Below are positions 27,291-38,819 of a stretch of 64,000 nt of DNA, piece by piece. How positions within the stretch are numbered: the stretch's first letter is position 1; every line of letters starts with the position of its first letter. The DNA is from Erythrocercus mccallii. Its lineage: Eukaryota > Chordata > Aves > Passeriformes > Dicruridae. Location: assembly GCA_013397435.1 (NCBI GenBank), contig VZRG01001526.1:113355-177354 (forward strand), read 5' to 3'. The notes beneath the pieces were generated by a model. That model saw nothing but the letters and a program-made list of their open reading frames with translations. It was not told the origin of the DNA and did no database searches. A program made the position numbers and the translations under genes.

Positions 27291-29501
27291 GATAATGCAT
27301 CAGATAATGAAGATGAGCATTTAATTTGCAAAGGGAGCTAAGCTAAAAGTAATGCAATTTATTCTCGCCTTAGAGAATGCTGAAGGAAGGGGGAAGAATT
27401 TAACCTTTTTATAACACTTGGAGTACAACACAGAAAGATCTTCCTAGGAGGTTTATCACTGACAGCTTCAATCCTGATAATATTAAGCTTGCCTAGACTA
27501 ATCTCATGACAGAATTTCGTGGTATGCTGACAGGATAATCTAACAATGCCATTAAAATGTTACCTGCAACAACTTTAAAAATTAATCTCAAAATTTTTAG
27601 ACAAATGAGTCACGAATAAATATAGTTCCTGCTTTAAGACTTTTTGTATATAATCATACGTTTCAAAATAACACAAGGTAAGTCTCATTTGGAAAAAAAA
27701 ATTAGTTTCCAGATCTAAAAGAGACATTCTCATTTGGGTTTCTGTCAAGCTGTTTCATAACACATCACAAGTACACAACCAACACAGGGGATAAGCAAAT
27801 TAAAACCTACTACTGAGTAAGGCCAGATATGCACTCAGAGGAAACAAAGTTCAGGTAAAAATCCTTTCAAGAAAAATATTCCATCGAGCCAGCAGCATCC
27901 ACTTGACTGTTCTCCACATCCAAAACACCCTGTGGTGAAATATTACACCATTTCTTTCAATTAATGACAATTTTCCTACTAGTAGGTTCATTGGATTCCA
28001 CTCAGTCTGTCTACTGGAAGGAGCAGTGAATATTGTAATGGAAAGACAAAATTAATCTAGTCTCGCAATCTCTGATTTATGTAAATTATAATTGGTTCTA
28101 TTTTTTTTCTTATTCCTTTACCACAGCAAGATAGCAGCTCTTCTCAAACTGAAAATGGTTGGAATTAGGTAACGTCAGTTATTTTTTCTGGCAAGCAACT
28201 TTTCAAATTACTTAATCTACACCACACCACACACTAATTTATATACTTTTTGTAAAAATCAGCATTTTCTAAGACTCAGTGACACATCAACAACTGTCTC
28301 TCATGGATAAAATGCAGAAATAAAGACTAGCCTTGAAATAATAACAAGCCATAGTGAGAGCAATTACCTTGCTCAGCAGCAAACAGAAAATTTTATTCAA
28401 TCTCTAGTGCAGGTTACATGAGCCCTATACCAACAGAAAGTAACATGCTGTAATTCCAATAGTGGCTAAAAGAGATTTCAAATAAGTTTTCCCCAAATCC
28501 CACTGTTCAGTTCTTTGGTGTTAAGACCAATTTTTGAATTGTAACAATTCAAAATATGTAACCCAAATGCTACAAATACAAATTCAGTTTCCCAAGCACT
28601 AGTTGTCTTTCCACAGGGAAAGTAAACACAGATAAAATACTGGAACCACAAAGTTTTCATCCCTTTTAGAAAATGAATGAAAATTACTGATTAAGTCTGT
28701 CTCAAGGCTGAAAAGCCACACTCCGAAGAATTTCTACTGGTGTCTATCACTAGAGAAAAGCAGGCTCTTAAAACACTACAGGCACAACTTCTTTGAAACC
28801 ACCCAAATCACCCAGGCATGTGCCAGTCTGCTTTGTCCCTGGGTAAGGCTGAAAGCTGGTCACTGTTCTCAATTATGAGAGTCATGAGATTCAAGTGCTC
28901 CTTCAGGGTGGAGATTAACACAATAACTCTTAATTTTCCTGCTGGTTTTGAGTCAACTCAATCAAACAGAAAGGAAAGCTGGACGCCTCAGCAGCAATGG
29001 AGACATGGTCCCAGAGAGCTGCACAGTGGTCTGGAAGGAGAATTCTGGTGTAACCTGTTTAATCATCTCAGTGCGCCGCATCCACACCTGACAGAAAGCA
29101 GGCTTCCATCACCTTGCTCTCAGCTGATTCTGGCAACCAAAAGATTGAAAGGTTCTGCATTGGACATCTTCCTCAGACAGCCAAACTTAAACAAACCCCT
29201 TTTTGATGATATACAGTTTGGATCTAACAGCACTTTACAAAATCTTAACTAATTTTTCTACTTTGCTAATAAGTTCTGAAATGTGCAGTGCTCAAGCCTG
29301 TCTAAAATTAAGGTTCTGATGCATCTCCAGTAATTCTTGAGATAGGCAATAGTCCATTCTGAAGGCTACACAACGTGAAGGAACCTGAGATTATACTTTC
29401 TTAAAGTCTGACTTCAAAAAACAGTGAAAAGAGAGGTTGTTTAATGAAAGAGTGAAACGCTTCAGAATATGGCTTTAAGTATCTATATATTCTATACTAA
29501 C

Positions 29502-29537
29502 CAATAAGAAGAAGGGTTCCAACAGCTACGCCTCCAC
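29502..29537 (-). CDS. ELP4: ELP4 coding exon 2 (36-nt microexon)
   Basis: A 36-nt exon, too short for simple ORF finding, lies between a TTTCCAG acceptor and a GTTAGT donor. With the carried-over G of exon 1 it reads GGGVAVGTLLLI plus the first base of the next codon (residues 52-64). This corresponds to human GGGLAVGTVLLIE. It is the glycine-rich strand-loop of the RecA-like fold, in the position of a Walker A loop. In Elp4-6 proteins this loop has lost the canonical GKT/S, and no Lys-Thr/Ser pair is seen here either. Phase 1 at both ends keeps the frame, and skipping the exon would remove exactly 12 residues without a frameshift. Confidence 0.92.
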
Positions 29538-32500
29538 CTGGAAACAAAACAAAATGAAGAATAAAGTAAGACTACATTTTAATACTATGTTAGAGAACAA
29601 TTAACTTTTCTTAGTTTATAAGTCAAAGAAAGGTGATAACGGGGAATTTAAAAATATAAAAGTGAACAACATTTTAATTACCTTTGCAATACTTACTACA
29701 ATTCTCTATTATGAAATAATTATACATTACATGTAATTACATACTGCACATTACAATTACTTTCACAATATACTGTACTATCATCATTGTGGTAAAAAGA
29801 TCCTGCAGAGCTCTATGCAACCACGCTCAAGTACTACAGTGGTGATGTATGGTCTGAGCCAGCAGATTTTTACTGGGATGACTCAAGTGAGTAAACATTC
29901 ACCAAAATGAATTAATATTAATCACTGTCAAGTGATATTTCTTTGTATCAAGAAGCATGTAAGATAAGTGACCTACTAAGATTTTAATAGATTTTAGCAA
30001 ATTCCCACCCACATCTTCGAGGCAAAATCCTGGCTCCACTGCTTATCTTACTGCTGAGAACTGACATGGCAGCAACAATTTCACCCACTGAAACCTGGAC
30101 TGAGAGATCATAAACATCACAACACACTGAAAAAACATTCACTAGTGAGGACATTAAAGTCCTTTATAGCAGGTCTTGGACACAACTCCATGAATTCCTT
30201 TACAAGGACAGTGAAAGAAGAATTTTAGAGAAAGAGTACACTGATTTATAATCTGAATTCCAAGAATTACAATAGTGGAATAACCTGAAATCAGACTATT
30301 TCTTTTTAACAATTATATAAGACTGTGACAGGAAGGCTAAAAATCCCTGGAAGCGTTCAAATGGCCATACACCAGCCTACTGAAGTGTTTTGCATGTAAA
30401 CTGCAGGATGTTGTCTGCAATTTTGTACTGATGTAAAAGGAAATTAGGAGCAAACTAATTGATGAATGTCATCAGCAGAGTATGCAAAGCTCCAGAAGTC
30501 AATCCTGGACTGCACATATGGACTCCAGTGAACAGGATCTTTCATTTTATACATTTGTAAGAGCTCAACAAACTTCACTAGAAATTGATTCCAATATGAG
30601 TTGGATTAACTTCTTAACCTTCAGCTCTGCTAGGGGGACTACAAATGCCTGTAGTATCTGTAATCTTGCTGTATACCCAGAAGAAAGAGAAAAAGCAAAC
30701 TGCTATCCCATCGGCCAAAAAGTGTTAATATTGCTGCATAACAGCACCTGAATTGAAACCAGAACAGCATCACTTCGCCATCATTCCACGATGCACCACA
30801 ATTCGAGCAGTACTTGGCAGTCAAAGCGTTTTAGTCAGCTCCTAGTTTCATAGTTACATAGAAGTAGATGTTTCAAGCTAAATTCCTGAGCTGAGATGTA
30901 CAAATGCCTCAATATCTACAGCAAGCTGATCGTGTAGTCAAGCATTTTCTAGATGTTAAAAAAACCCACAACAATTTTAACTGCTGTTTATCAGAAAGTT
31001 AGAATCACTTATGAAATCCCCATGTTCTAAGCCAATGATTTTTGTTCCATTTATTTGTTCAGGAGATAAATGCAAATGAACCCAAAAGATGTACCACAGG
31101 GGAAAGCAAAAAAAAAAAAACAAACCAAAAAACCAAAATCTGAAATCATACCGATGTTTGATACAAAGTATGCTTCCAATTTTCACTGCATGTAATTGTT
31201 TGGGGAGACAGAACACATGGGTAAACAATAGCTGTTTAAAATGAACACATGTTCTATCCACCCCATAGTAAAGAAAAGCTCCAAACATTGAGATTGTACC
31301 AAATCTTAGGTTGACATAGAAAATATGATTAAAGCAGCCATAAGTAATGTATTACCTCATGGCAATAAGGACTTTAAAATCTTAGTTAGAAAAAAAGTCC
31401 ACTTGTAGTCATGACAGGAATAGTGTCTCTTCTGCTTTTACAGTGAATTTGTTTGTCAAACAGTGCAGCCCAAATTTTCTCAAGCTGTATTTTCAGATCA
31501 TCAATGGTACTGTTTCTACAAGCCAAAGCTGTAACATATGTGCACATACTCTGGTTGCTAAAGGCAAACTCAGGTCAGAGCATCGTCTTTACATTATCCA
31601 ATGTAGTGAGTGGTTTGAACAAGGGTCTTCTATTAGAGAGAATGCAAAACTGTTGCAGTTACCATGGTTACATCTTCATATTACAACAAGCAACAATACT
31701 AGTAAATTAAACAAAAGACAGACAACAGGAAAAAACAGCAGGAATGCTGATGGAATCAAAAGGAAGAGGTAAAATCTTTAAGTTTCCCAAGAAAGCTACT
31801 GTGAAGTTATTATCCTCCCTAATTTCGCTATTTTAATTTTTCCTTCCCAGTATCTAAGGCAGCGGCATATATATATAAACATCTAAGCAAGACTTGTAAC
31901 TTTCCACACTGCCACTTACAGCAGAGAAATTTAAGACCTTATGGAGAGAAGCACAACAAACTTTGCAAGCTGAGAAGTGTTCAGATTGTTTTCAAAGCAT
32001 ATCCCTTAACTTTTTTTCCCAGCAGCCTGAAATAAAACATTCCATACCAGGCATATGATGGTTATATTACACAATAGTTGCAGCTCATTGCAGAGAACTG
32101 CTCTGGCACACATCAGCCATGTATGGTCCATAAACCTTGAAAGCAAACTTGAACATAAAGTCTGGAAGTGCAGAGTGCCCTGATGGTAACAAAGCGTTTG
32201 AAATCCAGAATTTATCTACCAATTCTCTTCCACAGGAAATTCACTCTTTTATAGCGACCCACAACAATGCAACAATCAGCCAGCAGCTGTAGGGTGAAAG
32301 AAATTCCTCCTTGGATTCTTTATTCTTTGCCTTTTCCTCTCTTCAGAAGCTCCTAGTTAGAGCTGTGTGTGGTAACACCACACCTTCCCTCACTCATTCA
32401 CTCACAAGCTGCACCTTCATGTCTGACAAATAATTCTGTATCTGGATTACAGATTCTGAGCAGAGTAAACTTAAATTCAGGCCCACGCCAGAGATCTACT

Positions 32501-34850
32501 AGACTGCCTAGTGACTGTTACAAACTATGTCAATGAAAATATCAGGCTAAAAGAGTTCCTAGTAACTTCCATTGGGAATTTATACAAAAAAAAAGGATTG
32601 GCCTTAGTCCTTGGTGACAATAAAAAAACCCACATTTTTACAGTCAATTATTTAACTGCTAGTAGGCAAGACAAAAGAAGAAAAGTACCAATATTCTTTC
32701 AGAAACACATAAAAAGCATTCTGCAACACATCTATGAAGCATTTCCACACCCAGAAAAAGGACACAAAGTGTAACAAGCCAACACTCATAGAGTGACCAG
32801 CACAGTGGGCAGCACCATCAGAGGCTCAGCCAGCTGCTCAAAGGATGCTCCCTTTACTCCGCACTCACCAGATCACATCTGGAACACAAGGCCCAAATGA
32901 CTGAGCCCCCCTCTTCAAGAAAGAATAAAGATAAACTGAAGTGAGTCCAGGGAGGGGAATGAAAATGGGGCAACTGATTCCAGAGAAATGGCTGAAGGAA
33001 GTGGGCTTGTTCAGCCTGGAGGAGAGAAGAATGCCCTGAATGCCCTGGGGTGGCACCCAAGGGAAGCTACTGACACAGCTGAGATCCTTACTGAGGAGCA
33101 GTGGGAGGGTAACGAGCAACAAATGGGAGCTGAAACAGGGGAGGTTCCCAGTGGATATAAGGAAAAATTCCCTACAAAAATAATTAAGCATTGGACTGGG
33201 ATATCCTGAGGTGCTGTAAAATCTCTGCCACTGCAGATTTTCAAGACTCCACTAGACAAAAAGCCCTGAGCGATCAGCTCTGAATTCAGAGCTGAGCCTG
33301 CTTTAAGGCTGCAGAGGGTAAATTCTTGAGGTCCCTCCTCAGTCTCCAAAGTCAGTGATTCTGTACAGGTTGATCCAGCTGGAAGTCTGTTCCAACAATG
33401 CCTGGCATCAGTGGAAACTTCATTATAGTCAGCATGCTTAGCATGAGTCTTCCTGGCCTACCCACTCAGCCTCCAAAAATCAGGGATTTAAGGGCTAGGA
33501 GGCTACCCACGGTTTAACATAGGAACGTAAAATCCAGGTTTTCAGAGATGCCACAATCCAAAAAAAACCCCCATCTAAAAGTACTTTCCAAAGTTGCTGT
33601 TCCTGGAGGTGAGGAATGCCTTGATCAGGTACAAATATTAGTAAGCTCAGAAAATTATGAAATATTTGAAAGACAAGGAAAATGTAGAAAGGATCCCGTG
33701 TTTATTGGAAGTGTCCTCAGTTTCCACAACAAACCACTAATTGTGTTAGCAGGTGCCTAGAATTTTAGGAGACTGCCACAAGTGCCGTCTGCAACTTCTA
33801 AGACATGCTGTGCAAAATTCACTGTTTCCAAAAGGAAATACAAACTGCAACGTTCAATGCAAATCTGCTCTTCATGCAATTAAAAGGCTTCACAAATTAC
33901 ACTCAATTAAATATTTCTCTCTCAAGGAGGAAGAGCTTTCTCCACAATGATCCTAATCCCTGATGAAAAGTGCAGGCACACACACACAAAATTATATACA
34001 ATCTGCAAACCTTTATATTATCATTAATCATACAGAGTATCCCTAGAGAAAAAAGTGGCATAATCTGTGTAATCCAAGGATGAATGAACGACGCTAAAAT
34101 CAGGCCATTCTCACCCCAAAGTACCACGTATGTACATTAAAGATGTGCTGCAACTGTGTCAAGAGTTAGAGGATCACAAAGCCCTGGTGCACACAGATAA
34201 ATCACGCTGTATATACCAGCAAATGGATTAGCTCCCAATCCGAGGGGAGATGCCAGTTCACCACACGGGTGATACAGCAACAGCCACAATAGATGAGTGC
34301 ACGGGACCATCTCACACCCTGGAAGCGACAGCAGGCAAAGGCAGACCCACAGACCGCAAAACCAGCGTCACACCAGTGCAATTTATCTAAGGGGGGCACT
34401 TTAATGATGCAGCTGCGGCGAGCAAGGCAGAAAAGACACACTGAGAACCCCAACGCATTCCAACAGCTGCCCCACCGGAGAACCCCACCTGGCCGGCGTT
34501 CATGCAGCAGCACACAGGGCTTTCCAAGCCGAAGCCCTGCCAGGGGCAGGCGGAAGGCGCCGGCAATGCGCTGCTGCGGCACTTTCGGGGGCAGGCGGGC
34601 GCTCGGGCTCGGCTCCTCAGAGCGCTGCCAGCGCCCGCACACGGCCAGCCGCCCCAGGCGGCAAACGCGTCCTGCCTCGCCCCGTCCCCCTTCCCCCTGC
34701 CGCCCCCCGCCCAACGCCCGGGACTGTGGGGAGCAAGGAAAAGCCTGCGGGAGCAGCCGCGGGGTGAAGGGAGGCGAAGGGCAGGCAGGGCCTGGCAAGG
34801 GGGAGGGCGGCGGGGGCGCAGCACCGGGTCCGAGTCCCGCTCCCACCAAC
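29538..34850 (-). other. ELP4: ELP4 intron 1
   Basis: About 5.3 kb, AT-rich apart from the CpG island at its promoter end. It contains the old CR1 fragment near 32.8-33.4 kb and short A-rich runs (for example near 31107). No other gene feature is seen. Confidence 0.9.
32840..33370 (+). mobile_element. Old diverged CR1 LINE fragment, plus orientation
   Basis: The stretch at 32995-33050 (GTGGGCTTGTTCAGCCTGGA) matches the conserved CR1 ORF2 C-terminal region. The stretch at 33228-33310 (ACTAGACAAAAAGCCCTGAG, then AGCTGAGCCTGCTTT) matches its 3' part. The fragment ends near a TGATTCTGT tail at 33352. Divergence is much greater than in the 17 kb copy and the frame is broken, which suggests an older insertion. 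It lies in ELP4 intron 1, antisense to the gene, about 1.5 kb from the CpG island. The left boundary is uncertain. Confidence 0.75.
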
Positions 34851-35004
34851 CTAGCACACAGTCCAGGGAGGGCAGCCCGCTGGAGAGCAGCAGCTGCCCG
34901 TGGCGCACCGAGGGCCGAGTGCCCGGGAGGGCGGGCGGCCGGGGCCCGGCCCCGGGCCTGCGCTGGAAGCTACTGCGGCCCCGCGCCCCGCCGGCCGCCG
35001 CCAT
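34851..35004 (-). CDS. ELP4: ELP4 coding exon 1 (start codon exon)
   Basis: The start codon is 35004-35002, with G at -3 and G at +4 (strong Kozak). The exon encodes MAAAGGARGR at the N terminus, then a basic Pro/Arg-rich stretch. It ends in the family-typical GTRPSVRHGQLLLSSGLPSL segment (residues 29-48), close to the human GTRPSVRNGQLL... segment. It stops after the first base of codon 52 (phase 1), followed by a GTTGGT donor. An open frame continues upstream to 35184, but that sequence is GC-rich promoter DNA without family similarity, so the internal ATG is preferred. The segment leads into the RecA-like core. Base composition is extreme in G+C because the exon sits inside the CpG island. 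Confidence 0.93.
34997..35004 (-). promoter_or_regulatory. YY1-type motif overlapping the ELP4 start codon
   Basis: The minus strand reads ATGGCGGC, the invariant core of the YY1 motif (AAnATGGCGGC), with the motif's ATG being the ELP4 initiator. In TATA-less genes with short 5' UTRs, YY1 sites just downstream of the start of transcription often include the initiator codon. Binding is not demonstrated. Confidence 0.5.
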
Positions 35005-35053
35005 GTCGGGGCCGGGCAGCCACCGCGGCCGGGCGCGCCGGGCCCGCGCTCCG

Positions 35054-35089
35054 CCAATGGGAGAACGGCCCGGGGAAGCGCGGCCCAAT
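35054..35089 (+). promoter_or_regulatory. Tandem CCAAT boxes (NF-Y type)
   Basis: Two CCAATGGGAG decamers start 31 bp apart, about three helical turns. That spacing is usual for paired NF-Y sites in bidirectional, TATA-less promoters. They lie about 50-85 bp upstream of the ELP4 start codon and just left of the proposed IMMP1L exon 1. Confidence 0.6.
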
Positions 35090-35105
35090 GGGAGCTCGCG
35101 TTGTT

Positions 35106-35115
35106 GGCACGTGCC
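35106..35115. promoter_or_regulatory. CACGTG E-box palindrome
   Basis: GGCACGTGCC is a perfect 10-bp palindrome containing the class B E-box CACGTG, the type bound by MYC/MAX, USF or TFE-family factors. It lies between the CCAAT boxes and the Sp1-type GC box of the shared promoter. Confidence 0.5.
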
Positions 35116-35163
35116 GAGCCAGGGGGCGGGGAAGGGCTGAGGGGCCCGGCAGCGAGCGGGGAG
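35116..35163 (+). other. IMMP1L: Putative IMMP1L non-coding exon 1 (5' end uncertain)
   Basis: A near-consensus donor, GAG|GTGAGA, lies at 35163/35164 just downstream of the two CCAAT boxes and the GC box. Human IMMP1L also begins with an untranslated exon in the shared island. The exon end is therefore inferred from the donor. The transcription start is not visible and is given only as a plausible position. Other donors further right in the island are possible. Confidence 0.35.
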
Positions 35164-38100
35164 GTGAGAGCGGGGTCGCGACACCGGGCGGGGGGAGCGG
35201 CGCCTGTCCGGGACCGAGGGGGCCGGCAGCGGACACGGACCGGCCTGAGGAGGGGCGGGAAGTGCGGAACGGGTGCTGTGAAGGGGACACCCCGCTTGTC
35301 CCGCGGGTGCCCGAGGTGTCTGTAGGGCCGGGCGTGCAGCGGGCCGTGAGCGGACGGGCTCGCCTGGCGAGGCTTTAGCCCCTTCGAGAGGAGCCTGGAA
35401 GGGAAACGTACCTGTAAAACGTATTTACGTAACTGCGTGCAACATGATATGTTTGTGGTCCCTGCTTGTTTGTACATAGCCACGGACCTGTAGCGAGCCT
35501 CTGATTTAATGCCTTAACTTGGGAGCAAGATCTTGCATCTGCGTGATGGCCCTGGACCACTACGTGTGGCAGAAGAAGTTAAAAGACATTAAAATGCTTT
35601 GACAAATTCTAGTATGTTTGCTTTGTTAGTCAACGTTTTATGTGCTGGTCCTCTGAAGGCTAGGGAAGCTCCTGTCGCTATATAGAACAGCTACTATCAC
35701 AAATGTTTTTGTATTTGATTTTCATATGTTGGTGATCCAGATGCATCCCAACCTGCTTGAAGACACTTGTAGAATATAAAAACGAAGCTTTAATACTATA
35801 ATTCCTCACTCTCACGCTTTAATTCCAATGAATAATGTTTACTGTTGTTCTAAGCCAAATTTTTGAACGCCTGTGCTTCTTGAGTCTCTTTTTAATTGAG
35901 GGGAAAAAATCCTCATGTTACATATGAGCAGTGTGAAAGAGCAACAATATGTGGGCAGTCTTGAACCTCAGAGTTTTTTGTATCCAGTTCAAATTCAGGA
36001 ATATGAAACTTCAGTATAACTTCTCCCTAGCTGGGGAAATGATGTTTTTTTCCTGCTGGCCAAGCTTCTTCACATGCTAAGCAGTGGACAGCTCAAGACC
36101 TTTTATCAGGAGCATCAAGAGGTAGTCCTAATGTTTTGTATTTTCTGCTAAACTGTGACATACTAAATAATACTTAATTTTAAGTATAGATGATTGTTTA
36201 GTGACAGGTAGAAGTATCTGTCTGTGGAGGAGAAGATCAAAGGAGGTTGGAAACCATGGCAAGACATAAATATACCTGTTTAATTTTACTTCTGTAATTT
36301 GTGGCCAATGAGGTGTGAATATCTGGAATAGGAAAGGCCAACAAAATAAAGACACAAAGCGTAATTCACAATTCTTTTGAAAGGTTTGGGCATCTGTTTC
36401 TGTCAGTGGGATCCTGTGGTGTAAATTCTGTCTAACTGAAGAGGAGGCTGAAACGTAGAGAGAGTTCTCTACTTTTCAAACATCTTAGTTTTTAAAACTC
36501 TGCCATTTCTTGCTGTACCTGGAGCCCAAATCCCTGACTATTCAGGTGAGAGTGCTTGCAGCTGTGTGAAACACAACAATTGCAGGGTATCTGTTGGAGC
36601 ACTTTGTTACAGAAGCTTGCAACCCACTGGTAAGGATATCTTTGATAAATCACTGCTTACCTGTCAGAAAGAGAATCAAGTGATAAAATGCATGTACTTA
36701 GTCCCTGTGATGGTTTTTTCCTGTTCCAGGCACTACATTTTTTTTCTTACTTCATTAACACAAAGTATTTCCTTGCTTTATTTCTTTTTAATTAAAATAC
36801 ACTATTATAGGTTGTCTTTACTTCACAGGATAGGTGTAGACATAAATACATCCAGGGCTGAGCCCTCTCTTTTGTTCTTTCATTTCTCGTTACTACTTGC
36901 CTAACATGGAAGGGTTTTTTTATACATTTTTAACCTCATTTTCCTACAGGGCAATTAAAATTGGAGGCTAAATCATTCTTTCTTTTTTTTTCTTCTCTTT
37001 CCTATTGGGAGCCCACATAATGAACGTATATTTTAAATGGGAATGCTTGTGCTGTCTCCTACCAGTTTTAGTGTTTCTTGGATAAACTGCACATTTACTG
37101 GAAATCTCAGCGGCTCAGGAGCTGATCCAGTGGGTGAGGATTGCAAAAGAGGAAGTCTCACTACCTTTTCCTCCTCTGTTTCCAGTCCAGCAAACCTTGG
37201 TACTTGTCAGTTCCCTCCCTGAGCTGATTGAGCTCACTAACCTGACTTGGAACTATCAATTGACTTTCTTAATAGTTTTATTTGGTGCCATCCTGCTGAG
37301 ACGGTGCTGTTTGGAAAAGGGCACATACACACCGTGGGGCAGCCCTAGCTGTGAACTTTGTAGTTATTTCAGAATTCCATGGATTTTTACATAAAGGGAT
37401 ATTTTTGTTACAGATTTTTTTTTGTAGACATCCTTCCAAATATAGAGAAATGGTGTCTTACATTGTAACTTACAGTAGGAGAGGCTGTTTCATGTATAAC
37501 AATAATGAAGAAGTAGAACTTTTTCAGTAGGAGAACTGAACTTTTAAAATATGACAGTAGTTCTATTTGTGATGTTTATTTTTCCCCAGTCACATTTTAA
37601 CCTGATGGGTGTAGTTAAAGTCCTATTGATTAAGAAAGCAAGTGGAAATAAGCTATTTTTCAATAGCTGGGGTTTTTTTCAAATTTTAACATTTTACTAC
37701 AATAAAGCTTTCCAACTGCATATGTGGTTATGAAAATACTGCTTACAACATCGGACTTTACCTGTATTTCAGACAAATTTCAGAGAAGGAACTAATTTAA
37801 TGGAAGTTTAATTTAATCTCTATTTTTAGTTAATTATTTTTAAATCAATGATGTTTCATTTTCAGGAATAACAATTGTTTTTTCACTCTTTTTGAATGAT
37901 ACTGAAGATTTGCTTATATTCACATGTCCAGTTCTGAAAAGGTGAATTTTCAGTCATTGTAGAAGATCCCACTAGGATCTGCTGAAAGCAAGACCACAGG
38001 AATTGTAATTCTAGACATTACCTTAGTCCTCAAATGCACATTATGAGGTAGATACGTCCTACTGTTCCTGCTCTAGGGGTGCAATGGAAATGCAGAGAAA

Positions 38101-38819
38101 CTAAGGATCATGGAAATGATTTCCAGTGCTCAGGAAGTGTCTTAAGAAGTTATTTCTTGTCAGCTGAGCTATGGCAATGGACAGTGATCATTGGAGAATG
38201 GAGAGGTTTAAACATTTTTGTCTATTTTGCGATGTCTTAAACTGTAGAGTAATCGTCTTCCCTTCCTTGCAGCTCACATGTTGTCATGTAGACCTGGTCA
38301 AATGGGGGTGTCAATTTTAGCTGCAAAATCCCAACTTGCTATGGAGAAATCAAGCTCTCTGTTTTCCTCCCCTTGCAAACTTGCTGGTCCAATTCAGCTA
38401 CTTGTCTGTGCGAAATGCAGATTCTAAGCTGGATTAAGAGGATTTTGGGTGAAAATTACCAAAGGGAAAAAAAATGGAGGGAATACAATGGTGAGTGAGA
38501 GAGCAAGCAGAACCTTTGGGAAAAGGTTATGCTTGGAATTTGATCTGCAAGTACGTTTGATGTTTCTCTTCAAAAGCTGTAGCCTAGAGATTTGGGGAAA
38601 ATCCTGGTGTCCCCAGAAGAGCAGCCCCTGAGGTGTGCTTTGGGTATTTGTGGTTGATGAGAGGAAGCACAGTTGTGTTGGCCTCTCTGTAGCACGTGGG
38701 CTGCCCGTGTAGGCTCATAGGGCCCCCAGTTCACACCAGCAGCATTGTGTGGGCAGCGTTGCTCAACAACACGGTGTTCTTGATGGCTGTGTTCTGTTGT
38801 CTTTGCTTTCAGATGAATA

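Larger units (their letters stand above)
20911..29501 (-). other. ELP4: ELP4 intron 2
   Basis: About 8.6 kb. It holds the poly(T)/(GTTTTT) tract next to exon 3 and the 17-bp palindrome at 27.27 kb. Complex stretches near 26100-26400 and 27291-27390 could be conserved. The 144-codon plus-strand frame at 28818-29252 shows no family features. Confidence 0.9.
1..35004 (-). other. ELP4: ELP4 gene, 5' part (coding exons 1-4 and introns)
   Basis: Seen: four minus-strand exons with GT/AG borders join in phase into 147 codons that follow vertebrate ELP4 collinearly. Known: ELP4 with ELP5 and ELP6 forms the RecA-like hexamer of the Elongator complex. Elongator makes the cm5-type modifications on wobble uridine 34 of tRNAs, and the hexamer binds and releases tRNA. 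Human ELP4 is 424 residues, so about the first third is present and the remaining exons must lie left of base 1. The gene diverges from IMMP1L across a shared CpG island, as in human 11p13. Introns 1-3 measure about 5.3, 8.6 and 12.1 kb. The 5' UTR start upstream of 35004 is not resolved. Confidence 0.95.
34390..35390. promoter_or_regulatory. CpG island, bidirectional ELP4/IMMP1L promoter
   Basis: About 1 kb of very GC- and CpG-rich sequence stands out sharply from AT-rich flanks. It contains ELP4 exon 1 (minus) and the probable IMMP1L first exon (plus). Two same-orientation CCAAT boxes lie at 35054-35058 and 35085-35089. A GGCACGTGCC palindrome lies at 35106-35115, and a GGGGGCGGGG box starts at 35122. 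No TATA box is evident. The two genes start within roughly 150 bp of each other, so their transcription is probably coupled through this island. The long open frames across it on both strands are composition artefacts. Confidence 0.85.

Noticed and set aside
28818..29252. 144-codon plus-strand frame in ELP4 intron 2
   Set aside because: No recognisable domain and no promoter or splice context. Its length is within chance for 64 kb of intron.
34293..35378. Open frames of 361, 265, 215 and 210 codons on both strands of the CpG island
   Set aside because: GC-rich sequence lacks stops. Only the MAAAGG... part of one minus-strand frame matches a family (ELP4 exon 1). The others are Arg/Pro/Gly-rich composition artefacts.
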